In this document: positions 55,744 through 64,000 of the stretch, piece by piece
How the letters are laid out: every line of letters starts with the position of its first letter
How positions within the stretch are numbered: the first letter of the stretch is position 1
NCBI RefSeq assembly: GCF_000340215.1
Contig: NW_006921550.1
Location: forward strand, 496,001 to 560,000
Direction of reading: 5' to 3'
DNA from: Pseudocercospora fijiensis CIRAD86
Taxonomy: Eukaryota; Ascomycota; Dothideomycetes; Mycosphaerellales; Mycosphaerellaceae
DNA length: 64,000 nt
The notes under the pieces: model-generated
The model's input: only the letters and a program-made list of their open reading frames with translations
What the model was told of the DNA's origin: nothing
The model's database searches: none
Made by a program: the position numbers and the translations under genes

Positions 55744-57378
55744 ATGAATCACGAGGATCCGAACAAGCAGCCCAAGAGCAAGCAGCTTACTGGTGAAGAG
55801 ATCGCACAGCACAACAGCAGAGAGTCTTGCTGGGTCATTATCCATGGCAAGGGATACGATGTTACGGAATGTCAGTATACTCCAGTACAGACATGCTCTC
55901 TACACATGCTAATATCAATCTAGTCTTGCCCGAACACCCAGGCGGCCCCAAGATCATCCTCAAATATGCCGGTAAAGACGCCACCGAAGAATACGAACCT
56001 ATCCATCCACCGGACACCCTCGACAAGTACCTAGACAAGAGCAAGCATTTGGGTGAGGTAAACATGCAGACCGTCGAGAAGGAAGAGAAAGAAGAAGATC
56101 CCTTCGAGGTGGAACGACAAGAGCGCATCAAACATATGCCGATCCTGGAACAATGCTACAACATGATGGACTTCGAAGCCGTAGCCCGAAGAGTCATGAA
56201 GAAGACGGCATGGGCATACTATTCAAGCGGTGCCGACGATGAGATTGTGAGCACCATACAACGACTCTCCTCTCAGACCCAAGCTAATGCGTGCGCTTCA
56301 GACCATGCGAGAAAACCACTCAGCCTTCCACAAAATCTGGTTCCGCCCCAAAGTCCTCGTAAACGTCGAAAACGTCGACCTCAGCACAACCATGCTCGGA
56401 ACAAAAGTCAGCATCCCCTTCTACGTAACCGCCACAGCTCTCGGAAAACTCGGAAACCCCGAAGGCGAAGTCGTACTGACACGAGGCGCGAAAAAACACA
56501 ATGTCATCCAAATGATCCCGACATTAGCCTCGTGCTCTTTCGACGAAATCGTAGATGCAAGAGAAGGCGATCAGGTGCAATGGCTGCAATTGTATGTGAA
56601 CAAGAATCGGGATATCACGAAGAGGATTGTTCAACATGCGGAGCAAAGAGGTTGTAAAGGACTGTTCATCACCGTCGACGCTCCGCAGTTGGGTCGAAGG
56701 GAAAAAGATATGCGTTCGAAATTCGACGATACGGGATCTAATGTGCAGAACACGGGTGGAGATCAGGTCGATCGATCACAAGGCGCGGCGCGTGCGATCA
56801 GCTCTTTCATCGATCCGGCATTGTGTTGGGACGATATCCCTTGGTTCTTGAGGATCACGAAAATGCCGATTATTCTGAAAGGGGTGCAGAGGGTGGAGGA
56901 TGTGATGAAAGCGGTGAGTTACGGGGTGCATGGCGTCGTGCTTTCGAATCACGGGGGGAGACAATTAGACACCGCACGGAGTGGGATAGAGATTTTGGCA
57001 GAGGTTATGCCGGAGTTGAGGAGACATGGGTTGGAAGGGAAACTCGAAGTTTTCATCGACGGGGGGATTCGAAGGGCGAGCGATATTATTAAGGCGGTGT
57101 GTTTGGGTGCGAAAGGTGTGGGTATTGGTCGACCGTTTTTGTATGCCATGTCGGCGTACGGACTTCCAGGTGTGGACCGGGCGATGCAGTTGTTGAAGGA
57201 TGAGATGGAGATGAATATGAGGTTGATTGGGGCGAGTAAGATTGAGGAGTTGGAGCCGAGTATGGTTGATAGCAGGGCTTTGAGTATGCATACGACGCCT
57301 GTGCCGAATGACATTTTGAGCTATAATGTTTATGATAGCTTGAGCGGGCCGGTTTGGCAGAAGGGTGCGAAGTTGTAG
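55744..57378 (+). CDS. CYB2: Flavocytochrome b2-type L-lactate dehydrogenase, 3 exons
   Basis: Exons are 55744-55870, 55924-56246 and 56302-57378 (508 residues). Introns are 53 and 55 nt with donors GTCAGT and GTGAGC and gctaat branch sites. A cytochrome b5 domain at residues 15-90 has heme ligand His in FLPEHPGG and a second His in EPIHPP. The FMN-binding (S)-hydroxyacid dehydrogenase barrel follows (about 120-490), with SSGADDEI, VTATALGKLG, LFITVDAPQLGRREKD, catalytic His in LSNHGGRQLD, and FIDGGIRRASD...IGRPFLYA. The enzyme oxidises L-lactate to pyruvate and passes electrons to cytochrome c. The frame begins almost directly with the b5 domain, with no mitochondrial presequence visible, so the copy may be cytosolic or the 5' end may lack an exon. 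Related hydroxy-acid oxidases are an alternative substrate class. Confidence 0.88.
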
Positions 57379-58659
57379 AAGGAATGGGACAGGTGGCTTT
57401 GTGTATATTGTAGAGATTGAGCGCGGAATTGATTGTTATAGATGAAGCTCTTCTTGTTGTTGAGCATTGTTTGGTGAAGGGGTCCTGTGCAATTCGGCAA
57501 CATTCCGCGTTCTAGACTCTAGACGGCATATGCGGTTGATGGAAATAGGAGACGAGACATCCATCATGAACGACCGTCGATTATGATGTAAATGACTCGG
57601 GAGATGGATCTTACGGTGGTAGCGGACAAACGGGCTTATCATGGTGTGGTTCGCGTGAGCCATCTCCGTCTCCGCGCCTTCCTCATTATTGAACGCAAGC
57701 CGTAGAGGCAGGCAATATACGTCGATACTGTAATCTAAGCCGACCGCCGCGATTTATAGTCACCGAGCGTGGTTTGCTATCTATGATATGATCGGGACCC
57801 GAAGTTGTCGGAGCGGGGTGGTTCCGGGGACATGCGCACAAGCATACGGACTGGCATGCGGACCAGCAATGCACGTCGCCACGGCCGGAAACGGACAGGA
57901 CAAGTCGTCGATGGGTGCGATGGGCGTCCATGATGGTAATATTGGTCGAAGCCGATGCTGGGCGGGGTCTCGATCGCGGCATAGAATGCTCGAGTGTGCG
58001 CCGATCGATTCGCGCCGATATAGCGCGGGGCACGGCGGGCAGGCATCAGAGTTTGCGGAAGGCCACCCACTCTGCTGCTCTGCACTGCACTGCAGCGAAC
58101 AACTTGTTGCTGCGAGATTATTATTGGCATGGCATGGCGAGAATTATTGATGTTCGCTGCCAAGCCCAGCGGTGCACGACGCTGCATCTCATCATGATTC
58201 GCACTTTCGCCCGCGGATCCCTGCTGATCCGCCATCGCGCGTGGCCATTGGCCCCCCGGACCTGACCTGAGGAGTGCTGCGTGCTCCATGACCACCACAC
58301 TACTACTCTCGGGAACGTCTTCCTCCACGTCGACGTCTCACTCTCACACGCCACCGCTCTTTTCTGCACAGAGACCCTCTTCGGCTGTCCAGCATTGCCA
58401 CTGCCTTCCATTCTTCCCACCCTGACCTGTGTCGCCTCCGAGCTTTCTGATTCATACCCGCTGTCCGTGCTCAGCCTTGGGCCCTTCGAACTGGCTGCAC
58501 CGCGTCCCCGAAGACGTCATTCCCAGCACAAGTACCTCCCACCACTTCACTGCTCACCTGAGTAGTCCATCATCGCACAACACCTCAGCCTCTCGACCGT
58601 CTCACCAGAGCTTGCCGAACAACACCTGCAATACATGGAGGAGTGGCGCCGTCACATAG
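57379..58659. other. Intergenic region, nothing recognised
   Basis: About 1.3 kb lies before the RING-LON gene. It probably holds that gene's 5' exon and promoter, since the coding frame begins at a likely acceptor at 58659, but I could not place the first exon. Other open frames are short. Confidence 0.4.
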
Positions 58660-60309
58660 GCTGCGTATGAGACCGCGACACGCAGCAAGCTGGATACCTC
58701 ATACCTCGCCCCGCCAGCAGGCCAACCCTTCAACCTGGCGACAAAATCCGACGACTTCATGCGCCAAGATGGCGTGCAATTGGAGAAGAGTGCGCCGCCC
58801 GCTGCCTTAGCAGCACATGAAGATGCGAGGCAGCTGGTGCGCTTGATCCAATGCACGCAGTGTTCGCGGCCGTTCCGGAATCCAGTCACCCTTCCATGTG
58901 GCAACTCGCTATGCAAACACTGTCTACCCGCAACTCATCAGCGAGAATACATCTCCTACCCGGACTTGCCTGGTCGTCGCCATGGAATCCAGTGTCCATT
59001 CCGAGACTGCGGATTGGAACATCCCGCGTCCGATTGCAATATCGATGTGGTCTTGACCAAAGTCATGGAATCCATAGCGGAAGTGGTTGCGAAGCATGAA
59101 TCGCTTAGGCAAAGCAGTCCCATGTTGATTGAGGAAGGAGCGCGCTGGGATGAAGTGGTCAGTTCCCAGCCTGCAACCGAGAAGCCGAAAGTTGATCAGT
59201 CACGTGGCGGAAGACTAGTCGCGACATATTCCTTGGCTGCCAGAGGTGACCTGGATTACAATACCGATTTGACATATTCTGCTTCGTCCGAGACCGATGG
59301 GACAACCAAAGCTTTGGACATCAGCGTACTCCATGAGCTTCTGGAAGCCACCCAGAAAGAGGTCGATTGCCAGGTCTGCTACAACATCATGCTGGATCCG
59401 GTCACAACTTTCTGTGGCCACACCTTGTGCCGTGAGTGCATGGCAAGAGTTCTCGATCATTCGCTCCATTGCCCTGTGTGTCGTCGGGATCTTGCGCTGC
59501 CCCCTGCTCTCTTCAGGCAGCCCAGCAACAAGACCCTGGTCAGTCTGCTCAATGGACTTTGCCCGGAAATGATTAGCTCGCGAGCGGAAGCTGTGGCTGC
59601 TGAAGAGAGAGGTAGTCGTGGCCTCTCCAACGTACCGCTGTTCGTGTGCGCCCTCGGCTTCCCACACCAACCGACCTTTTTGCGGATATTCGAACCTAGA
59701 TATCGATTGATGCTGCGGCGAGCCCTAGAAGGGAATCGACAATTTGGCATGCTGATGTACAACCGATACGGAGAGCCCCAGGGCGACCTTGGCACTGTCC
59801 ACTTCTATCAGTACGGAACCATGCTCCACATCGTTCACGCACAACTGTTGGCAGATGGCACCAGTCTGATCGAAACTCGTGGACTTTATCGTTTCCGCGT
59901 GAAGAGCCACGGATCCCTGGACGGATACACAGTGGGCGATATTGAGCGATTGGACGATGTCAGTCTGGTGGAAGAAGAGCGAATAGAAGCGGAGGAGACC
60001 TCGTTGCCACCCGCTCAAGATGGCGACATTGCCGGTCAGGTTACTAGGATGTCGACGCAAGAGCTGCACATGCTCGGTCAAACATTCATCACGCGCATGC
60101 AAGGCAGGAGTGCGAATTGGCTCCAGCAAAGAGTCTTGGACATTCACGGACAGCCACCAGAAGATGCAGCATTGTTTCCTTACTGGTTTGCAAGTGTCCT
60201 CCCCATCAGTGAGGAAGAGAAGTACAAGCTTCTTGGAACGCGAACGGTGCGAGAGCGATTAAAGATCACGGCAACGTGGATTCGAAGGATGGAGACGCAA
60301 AGATGGTAA
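58660..60309 (+). CDS. Double-RING, LON-domain protein (LONRF-like ubiquitin ligase)
   Basis: The first ATG is at 58759 (516 residues), but the same frame is open back to 58660, right after a TAG acceptor-like site, and reads as coding (AAYETATRSKLDTSY). A 5' exon is therefore likely missing and the annotated start is tentative. Numbering from 58759, a first RING-like cluster runs from Cys32 to Cys84 and a canonical C3HC4 RING from Cys204 to Cys241 (CQVC...CGHTLCREC...CPVC). A LON substrate-binding domain begins at about 292 (VPLFVCALGFPHQPTFLRIFEPRYR) and runs to about 505. There is no ATPase or protease domain. LONRF proteins are RING E3 ubiquitin ligases that use the LON domain to bind damaged or misfolded substrates. 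Confidence 0.85.
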   Translation, partial: AAYETATRSKLDTSYLAPPAGQPFNLATKSDDFMRQDGVQLEKSAPPAALAAHEDARQLVRLIQCTQCSRPFRNPVTLPCGNSLCKHCLPATHQREYISYPDLPGRRHGIQCPFRDCGLEHPASDCNIDVVLTKVMESIAEVVAKHESLRQSSPMLIEEGARWDEVVSSQPATEKPKVDQSRGGRLVATYSLAARGDLDYNTDLTYSASSETDGTTKALDISVLHELLEATQKEVDCQVCYNIMLDPVTTFCGHTLCRECMARVLDHSLHCPVCRRDLALPPALFRQPSNKTLVSLLNGLCPEMISSRAEAVAAEERGSRGLSNVPLFVCALGFPHQPTFLRIFEPRYRLMLRRALEGNRQFGMLMYNRYGEPQGDLGTVHFYQYGTMLHIVHAQLLADGTSLIETRGLYRFRVKSHGSLDGYTVGDIERLDDVSLVEEERIEAEETSLPPAQDGDIAGQVTRMSTQELHMLGQTFITRMQGRSANWLQQRVLDIHGQPPEDAALFPYWFASVLPISEEEKYKLLGTRTVRERLKITATWIRRMETQRW

Positions 60310-61582
60310 GCTTCCCTTCTTCTTATTCTTGCTACGTTGATCCAGCGATGTTTCCGCATGTCTGTCTATCATCGGAACATCACTGACAACATCTTCAAGG
60401 CAATTAATATTCGAGTTTGATGAAGACTGACTGTAGTTGATTAGGTATCAAAGCAATTCATGCCGCATTCTATGACTAGCCGCTTTGAACGGTCTTGGTC
60501 CGACGATCTTTATCGTGATTGCTCTTGCCATGACCTGGTTTCGCGATCCCCGAAATATACACATATCATCCTAGATATACCCCAAACGGCGTGGGAGGGA
60601 AGCATGTGCATTGGACGGCGCATGGGCAGGCGCATTGATGAGCATCTTCTGGGAGAAGGCATTTTTTTCGGCGTTGCACTAAATCATGGTAGCTGTGGCT
60701 ACTAGGCCGGCATACACATGTGATCCATGTATCGAACGACGACTACGAGAGCATTGCTAGAGGGGGGCCGGTAGCATTCACCCAAGTTCATCAAATCATC
60801 TCTAGCCTCACGATGTATGCGACGCTGCAAATCGTTTGACCAAGCTGAAGCGAGACGTCTCGCCAGGCTGGTAGATGTGCAAGCCAGCATCAAATCACAT
60901 CAGCTTCACATTGATACCCTCTCCTAGACTCGCTCAAGAAGCGACCAGCCAGAAGTTGCTTGCTTGTGACGAGATGAAGCCCAGCCGCGTGTCAATTGTG
61001 ATCAAGTGCACATTTCATGCCGTCAAGCGATGCACATGGAGCTGCACAGTGCAGAGGATGTGTCGTGCGCCGTCTACGGATGTGGTGTGATTGAGCAGGA
61101 GACGGTGACTTGGCGTACAGGAAATGCCGTTCCTGCATGAGCAGCGACCAATTCGGAGAGATGGTTGACGGTGCTCAACTTGGTGGCTCGCTCGGCGAAG
61201 AAATGTCGACGGCCAGCACGACATGTCATTGGCGTCTCGGACATGTCACGTGGGCCGAGACGAATCCCACATCGTGGTTAAGCGCTGGGAGGTGGGCACC
61301 AAGCGCCGCTCCGTCTTCACGCTTCGCTTCGTCGATACATTACGCGCTCCGCACTTGGTAGGACGGCATGGGACTTGTATATCGTCGCAGACTCCCTGTC
61401 GTGAGTTCTTCTCTCCTTGTCCGTCTCCACTCCACCTCCTCTCGTGAGTCTGCACTGCCAATGCGAAAAGCACCGTTCCCACCTTAGATGCCTGACGCAA
61501 GCTCCAGCCGCCGGAGTACCTCGTCAGGTGTCGACCCGGAGCCATTGATCCTGGGAAGATTGAGTCGCAGCGCATCTTCGCC
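60310..61582. promoter_or_regulatory. Upstream region of NoxR with an overlapping uORF
   Basis: About 1.27 kb has no gene. Close to NoxR, a GTGAGT...CTTAG pair (61444-61487) could be a 5'-UTR intron. Immediately after it an ATG at 61488 opens a 38-codon upstream frame ending at 61604, which overlaps the NoxR start codon at 61583 in another frame. If this ATG is in the mRNA it could limit NoxR translation. Confidence 0.45.
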
Positions 61583-63211
61583 ATGTCGCTCAAGCAAGAG
61601 ATAGAGACCTGGGTCGCAGCGCTGGCTGCGTACGACAACAATGAGTTCGACAATGCCATCAAATGCTTCGAGCAGATAGCGGACACGTCCAAGATCTTGT
61701 TCAACTGTGGGGTGATACATGCGACGTTGGGCGAACACGCGAAGGCTGTGGAGTGCTACCAGCGCGCAGTCCAGCTCGACCAGTACCTTGCCATTTCGTA
61801 CTTCCAGCAAGGCGTCAGTAACTTCCTCATGGGCGACTTTGAAGAGGCTCTGGCCAACTTCAACGATACTCTGCTATATCTTCGAGGCAACAACAACATC
61901 GACTACGAGCAGCTGGGCCTCAAGTTCAAGCTGTACTCCTGCGAAGTCCTGTTCAACCGAGGCCTGTGCTACATCTACCTCCAGCAGAAAGACGCTGGCA
62001 TGCAAGATCTCATCTTTGCGACAAGAGAAAAGATGGTGCCGGATCACGACGTGATTGACGAAGCCATTCGCGAGCAGGCCGAGGGGTATACGGTGTTTTC
62101 CATCCCAGTCGGCCTTGTCTACAGACCAAACGAGGCCAAGGTGAAGAATCTCAAGGCCAAGGACTACCTTGGGAGAGCGAGATTGGTCGCTGCGCAGGAC
62201 TATCAAAGCTCAGATCCACGCCGGCAAGCTGCTCTTGCGGCTGCCGGAATCGACGACCGGCCTGGTGAGAAGCTCTCGTATGCTGCGCTCAACCTCGTGA
62301 GACCAGATTTGCGCAGTCGGGGCGCAAGACAACAGTCAGAGCCGCCCATTCACCGCAATGTATTCCCTCCAACGCCACCACCTGAGCTCGAGCGGCCCGA
62401 TTCTGCCCACGGCAAGAGAAAATCTTCCGAAAGCACCAGCTCTGAAAGATCAAATCTCCAAGCCGCCCGGCCCTCGGCGAAGCCATTACGGCTGGAACTC
62501 GGCGTGGCAGCTTTTGAGCAGAAAACCAGCCCAGCCGAGCGACCACGGCTAGGCACAAAACGATCGGAGTCCGAACGTCCTCCCATGAGACGAGAATTTT
62601 CAGGTGGATCAACAACACGAGGCAGAGAAGGAAAGAGTGCGCGTGAGCAGCAAAGAAGTGTGCAGCATCGAGAAATCCCGGAAGTGCGGATCGAGGAAGA
62701 CCCGATTGAGGCATACAGTGAACAGGTCATCACGCAACAACAGCAACAACAAGCCTCATCACATCAGCGCTCGCGATCAAGTGCGCACCGCAGTCAGCCG
62801 GTCGCAATCGAAGAAGAAGACGAGGATGATGTGATCTCACCCTCCGATTCAATCCATTCCCCCCTCGCCTTCGAAATAATCCTCCCTCCCAAGCAGCAGT
62901 CACACTCCCACCGCTCCCACTCTTCTCGTCGTGCGCCGGAACTTCGGAAACTTCGCATCAAAGTGCATGCCGAAGATATGCGATATGTCATGACTTCCCC
63001 TTCTGTCACTTACGGCGACCTTTCATCACAAATCCGATCGAAGTTCGCTTTGCAAGGTGCTTTTAAACTTAAGATTCGCGATGAGGATGGCGATTTGGTG
63101 ACTTTGGCTGACCAGGATGATCTTGATATGGCTGTCGCTATGTGTAAGGCTGTTGCTGTCAAGGATCGGGCTGATATGGGGAAGATGGAGATGTGGGTGC
63201 AGGAGATTTGA
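61583..63211 (+). CDS. noxR: NADPH oxidase regulator NoxR (p67phox-like)
   Basis: This is an intronless frame of 542 codons beginning MSLKQEIETWV, as in known NoxR proteins. Residues 1 to about 165 form TPR repeats that bind active Rac (LFNCGVIHATLGEHAKAVECYQRAV and YFQQGVSNFLMGDFEEALANF). A conserved activation segment, YTVFSIPVGLVYRP, lies at 169-182. The middle is disordered with a Gln run (QQQQQQ) and acidic stretches. A C-terminal PB1 domain (about 460-525) has the LRIKVHAEDMR start and the acidic RDEDGDLVTLADQDDLDMA motif. Like fungal NoxR in general, it lacks the SH3 domain of p67phox. It activates NoxA/NoxB oxidases at the membrane in hyphal development, fusion and infection structures. 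Confidence 0.93.
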   Translation: MSLKQEIETWVAALAAYDNNEFDNAIKCFEQIADTSKILFNCGVIHATLGEHAKAVECYQRAVQLDQYLAISYFQQGVSNFLMGDFEEALANFNDTLLYLRGNNNIDYEQLGLKFKLYSCEVLFNRGLCYIYLQQKDAGMQDLIFATREKMVPDHDVIDEAIREQAEGYTVFSIPVGLVYRPNEAKVKNLKAKDYLGRARLVAAQDYQSSDPRRQAALAAAGIDDRPGEKLSYAALNLVRPDLRSRGARQQSEPPIHRNVFPPTPPPELERPDSAHGKRKSSESTSSERSNLQAARPSAKPLRLELGVAAFEQKTSPAERPRLGTKRSESERPPMRREFSGGSTTRGREGKSAREQQRSVQHREIPEVRIEEDPIEAYSEQVITQQQQQQASSHQRSRSSAHRSQPVAIEEEDEDDVISPSDSIHSPLAFEIILPPKQQSHSHRSHSSRRAPELRKLRIKVHAEDMRYVMTSPSVTYGDLSSQIRSKFALQGAFKLKIRDEDGDLVTLADQDDLDMAVAMCKAVAVKDRADMGKMEMWVQEI

Positions 63212-63764
63212 TGTGTGTGTGTGATGTGATGTGATTTGATACCCTTTCTTGAAAATGAATGAGTGGGGTTGATATATATTTTTTTTCTTCTGGCATTTGC
63301 ATACGAAACGACAGGATTTGTACTATGTACTTATTATATCTTCTAGAATCTCAGGTCTAGATTATATAAAACTGGTTTTTTTTTCTATATCAAGAACTCC
63401 TGCCTGCATCTAGTTGTTACGGGTCAAAATGTTTCAAAAATCGTTCACATGCGGTGCGGAGCGATGTTCCGACTTCCATGTGGTTGTTGATGAGACGTCT
63501 ACAGAAAAAAAAAAGTTGGAAGTTTCATCAAGCTCCAAGTTCGCATCTCTGCCTGATTTTTTTGTTAACTCAACTACAAGCATCAATCCTGTGGAATTTT
63601 CGGTTGCTCGAGAAACCTTTCATTCATAAGAAAACCCAACTTCCTACATGGTTTATCGATGTCATCGCAGACGTCCTAATGAGTAGCAGATCCACGTGTA
63701 CCTTGCAGTTCAAGGTTGGTTCCATTGTTTTCAAGTTTACATGTACATGTGATGGCAGCCATTG

Positions 63765-63798
<34 letters not shown>

Positions 63799-64000
63799 AA
63801 GGGGAGTAGTGACGTCTTTGCCTCGTGGCATACCGGTATGGTGTATGTATGTGCTTTTTGGATGGCATGGAAGTTGGAAGAAGAGGATTGATCTTTGCGT
63901 CTAGGCGCTTGCAGCCGAGTCGTTACTGCTGTTGTTTTGGAAAAAAGAAAAAGAGTAAAAGTATCGAGTCTCGTACCAACATGCTCTCACACCATTCTTC
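63212..64000. other. NoxR 3' region to the end of the window
   Basis: There is no gene. It holds TG-rich sequence right after the stop (63212-63240), a T run at 63281-63289, and a trinucleotide microsatellite at 63766-63798. Confidence 0.5.
63766..63798. repeat. GAT trinucleotide microsatellite (11 units)
   Basis: The unit gat is repeated 11 times without interruption in the intergenic DNA near the window's end. Length variation between strains is likely. Confidence 0.95.

Overview
This window comes from the nuclear genome of a filamentous ascomycete. A Dothideomycete close to the Mycosphaerellaceae is my inference from gene style and short introns; nothing here proves the order. The evidence is short spliceosomal introns (about 49-115 nt) with CTAAT/CTAAC branch sites, a NoxR-type NADPH-oxidase regulator, a NACHT-ankyrin NLR-like gene, and a repeat block carrying the mark of repeat-induced point mutation (RIP).

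Positions 1 to about 19,620 are a RIP-scarred transposon block. CA and TG dinucleotides are almost absent, TA is in large excess and CG is kept. Two Ty3/Gypsy chromoviruses can still be read through the stops: element 1 (about 1,040-6,850, gag and pol in one frame) and element 2 (about 12,180-17,300, gag and pol in different frames). Each ends in a chromodomain. Between them lies about 4.6 kb of decayed coding sequence with no domain I recognise. A palindromic array of 9-10 bp units (841-1,020) and a 52-bp tandem repeat (11,884-11,980) are also present. RIP ends sharply near 19,620.

From 20.2 kb on the sequence is ordinary euchromatin with about one gene per 2.5-3 kb. In order: NACHT-ankyrin NLR-like protein (+); 2-oxoadipate dioxygenase/decarboxylase-like enzyme (-); unknown protein with two membrane spans (-), divergent from a Zrg17-like zinc transporter (+); AAAP amino-acid transporter with 4 exons (+); a broken small gene (+); a type-I RNase H protein (-); glucosidase II beta subunit (-); a long single-pass membrane protein with an interrupted frame (+); DPM3 (-, 3 exons); a secreted Ser/Thr-rich protein (+); RPB10 (-, 4 exons), divergent from UTP17/WDR75 (+); an HSL-family lipase with a very long disordered tail (-); TSR2 (+); flavocytochrome b2-type L-lactate dehydrogenase (+, 3 exons); a double-RING LON-domain protein (+); and NoxR (+).

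There is no operon or obvious biosynthetic cluster. Two loose themes appear: ER and secretory-pathway genes (ZRG17-like, GTB1, DPM3) and RNA-polymerase/ribosome-assembly genes (RPB10, UTP17, TSR2). No tRNA, rRNA or CRISPR was seen. Exon boundaries were worked out by eye from splice signals and frame continuity; function calls rest on motif recognition without database searches.
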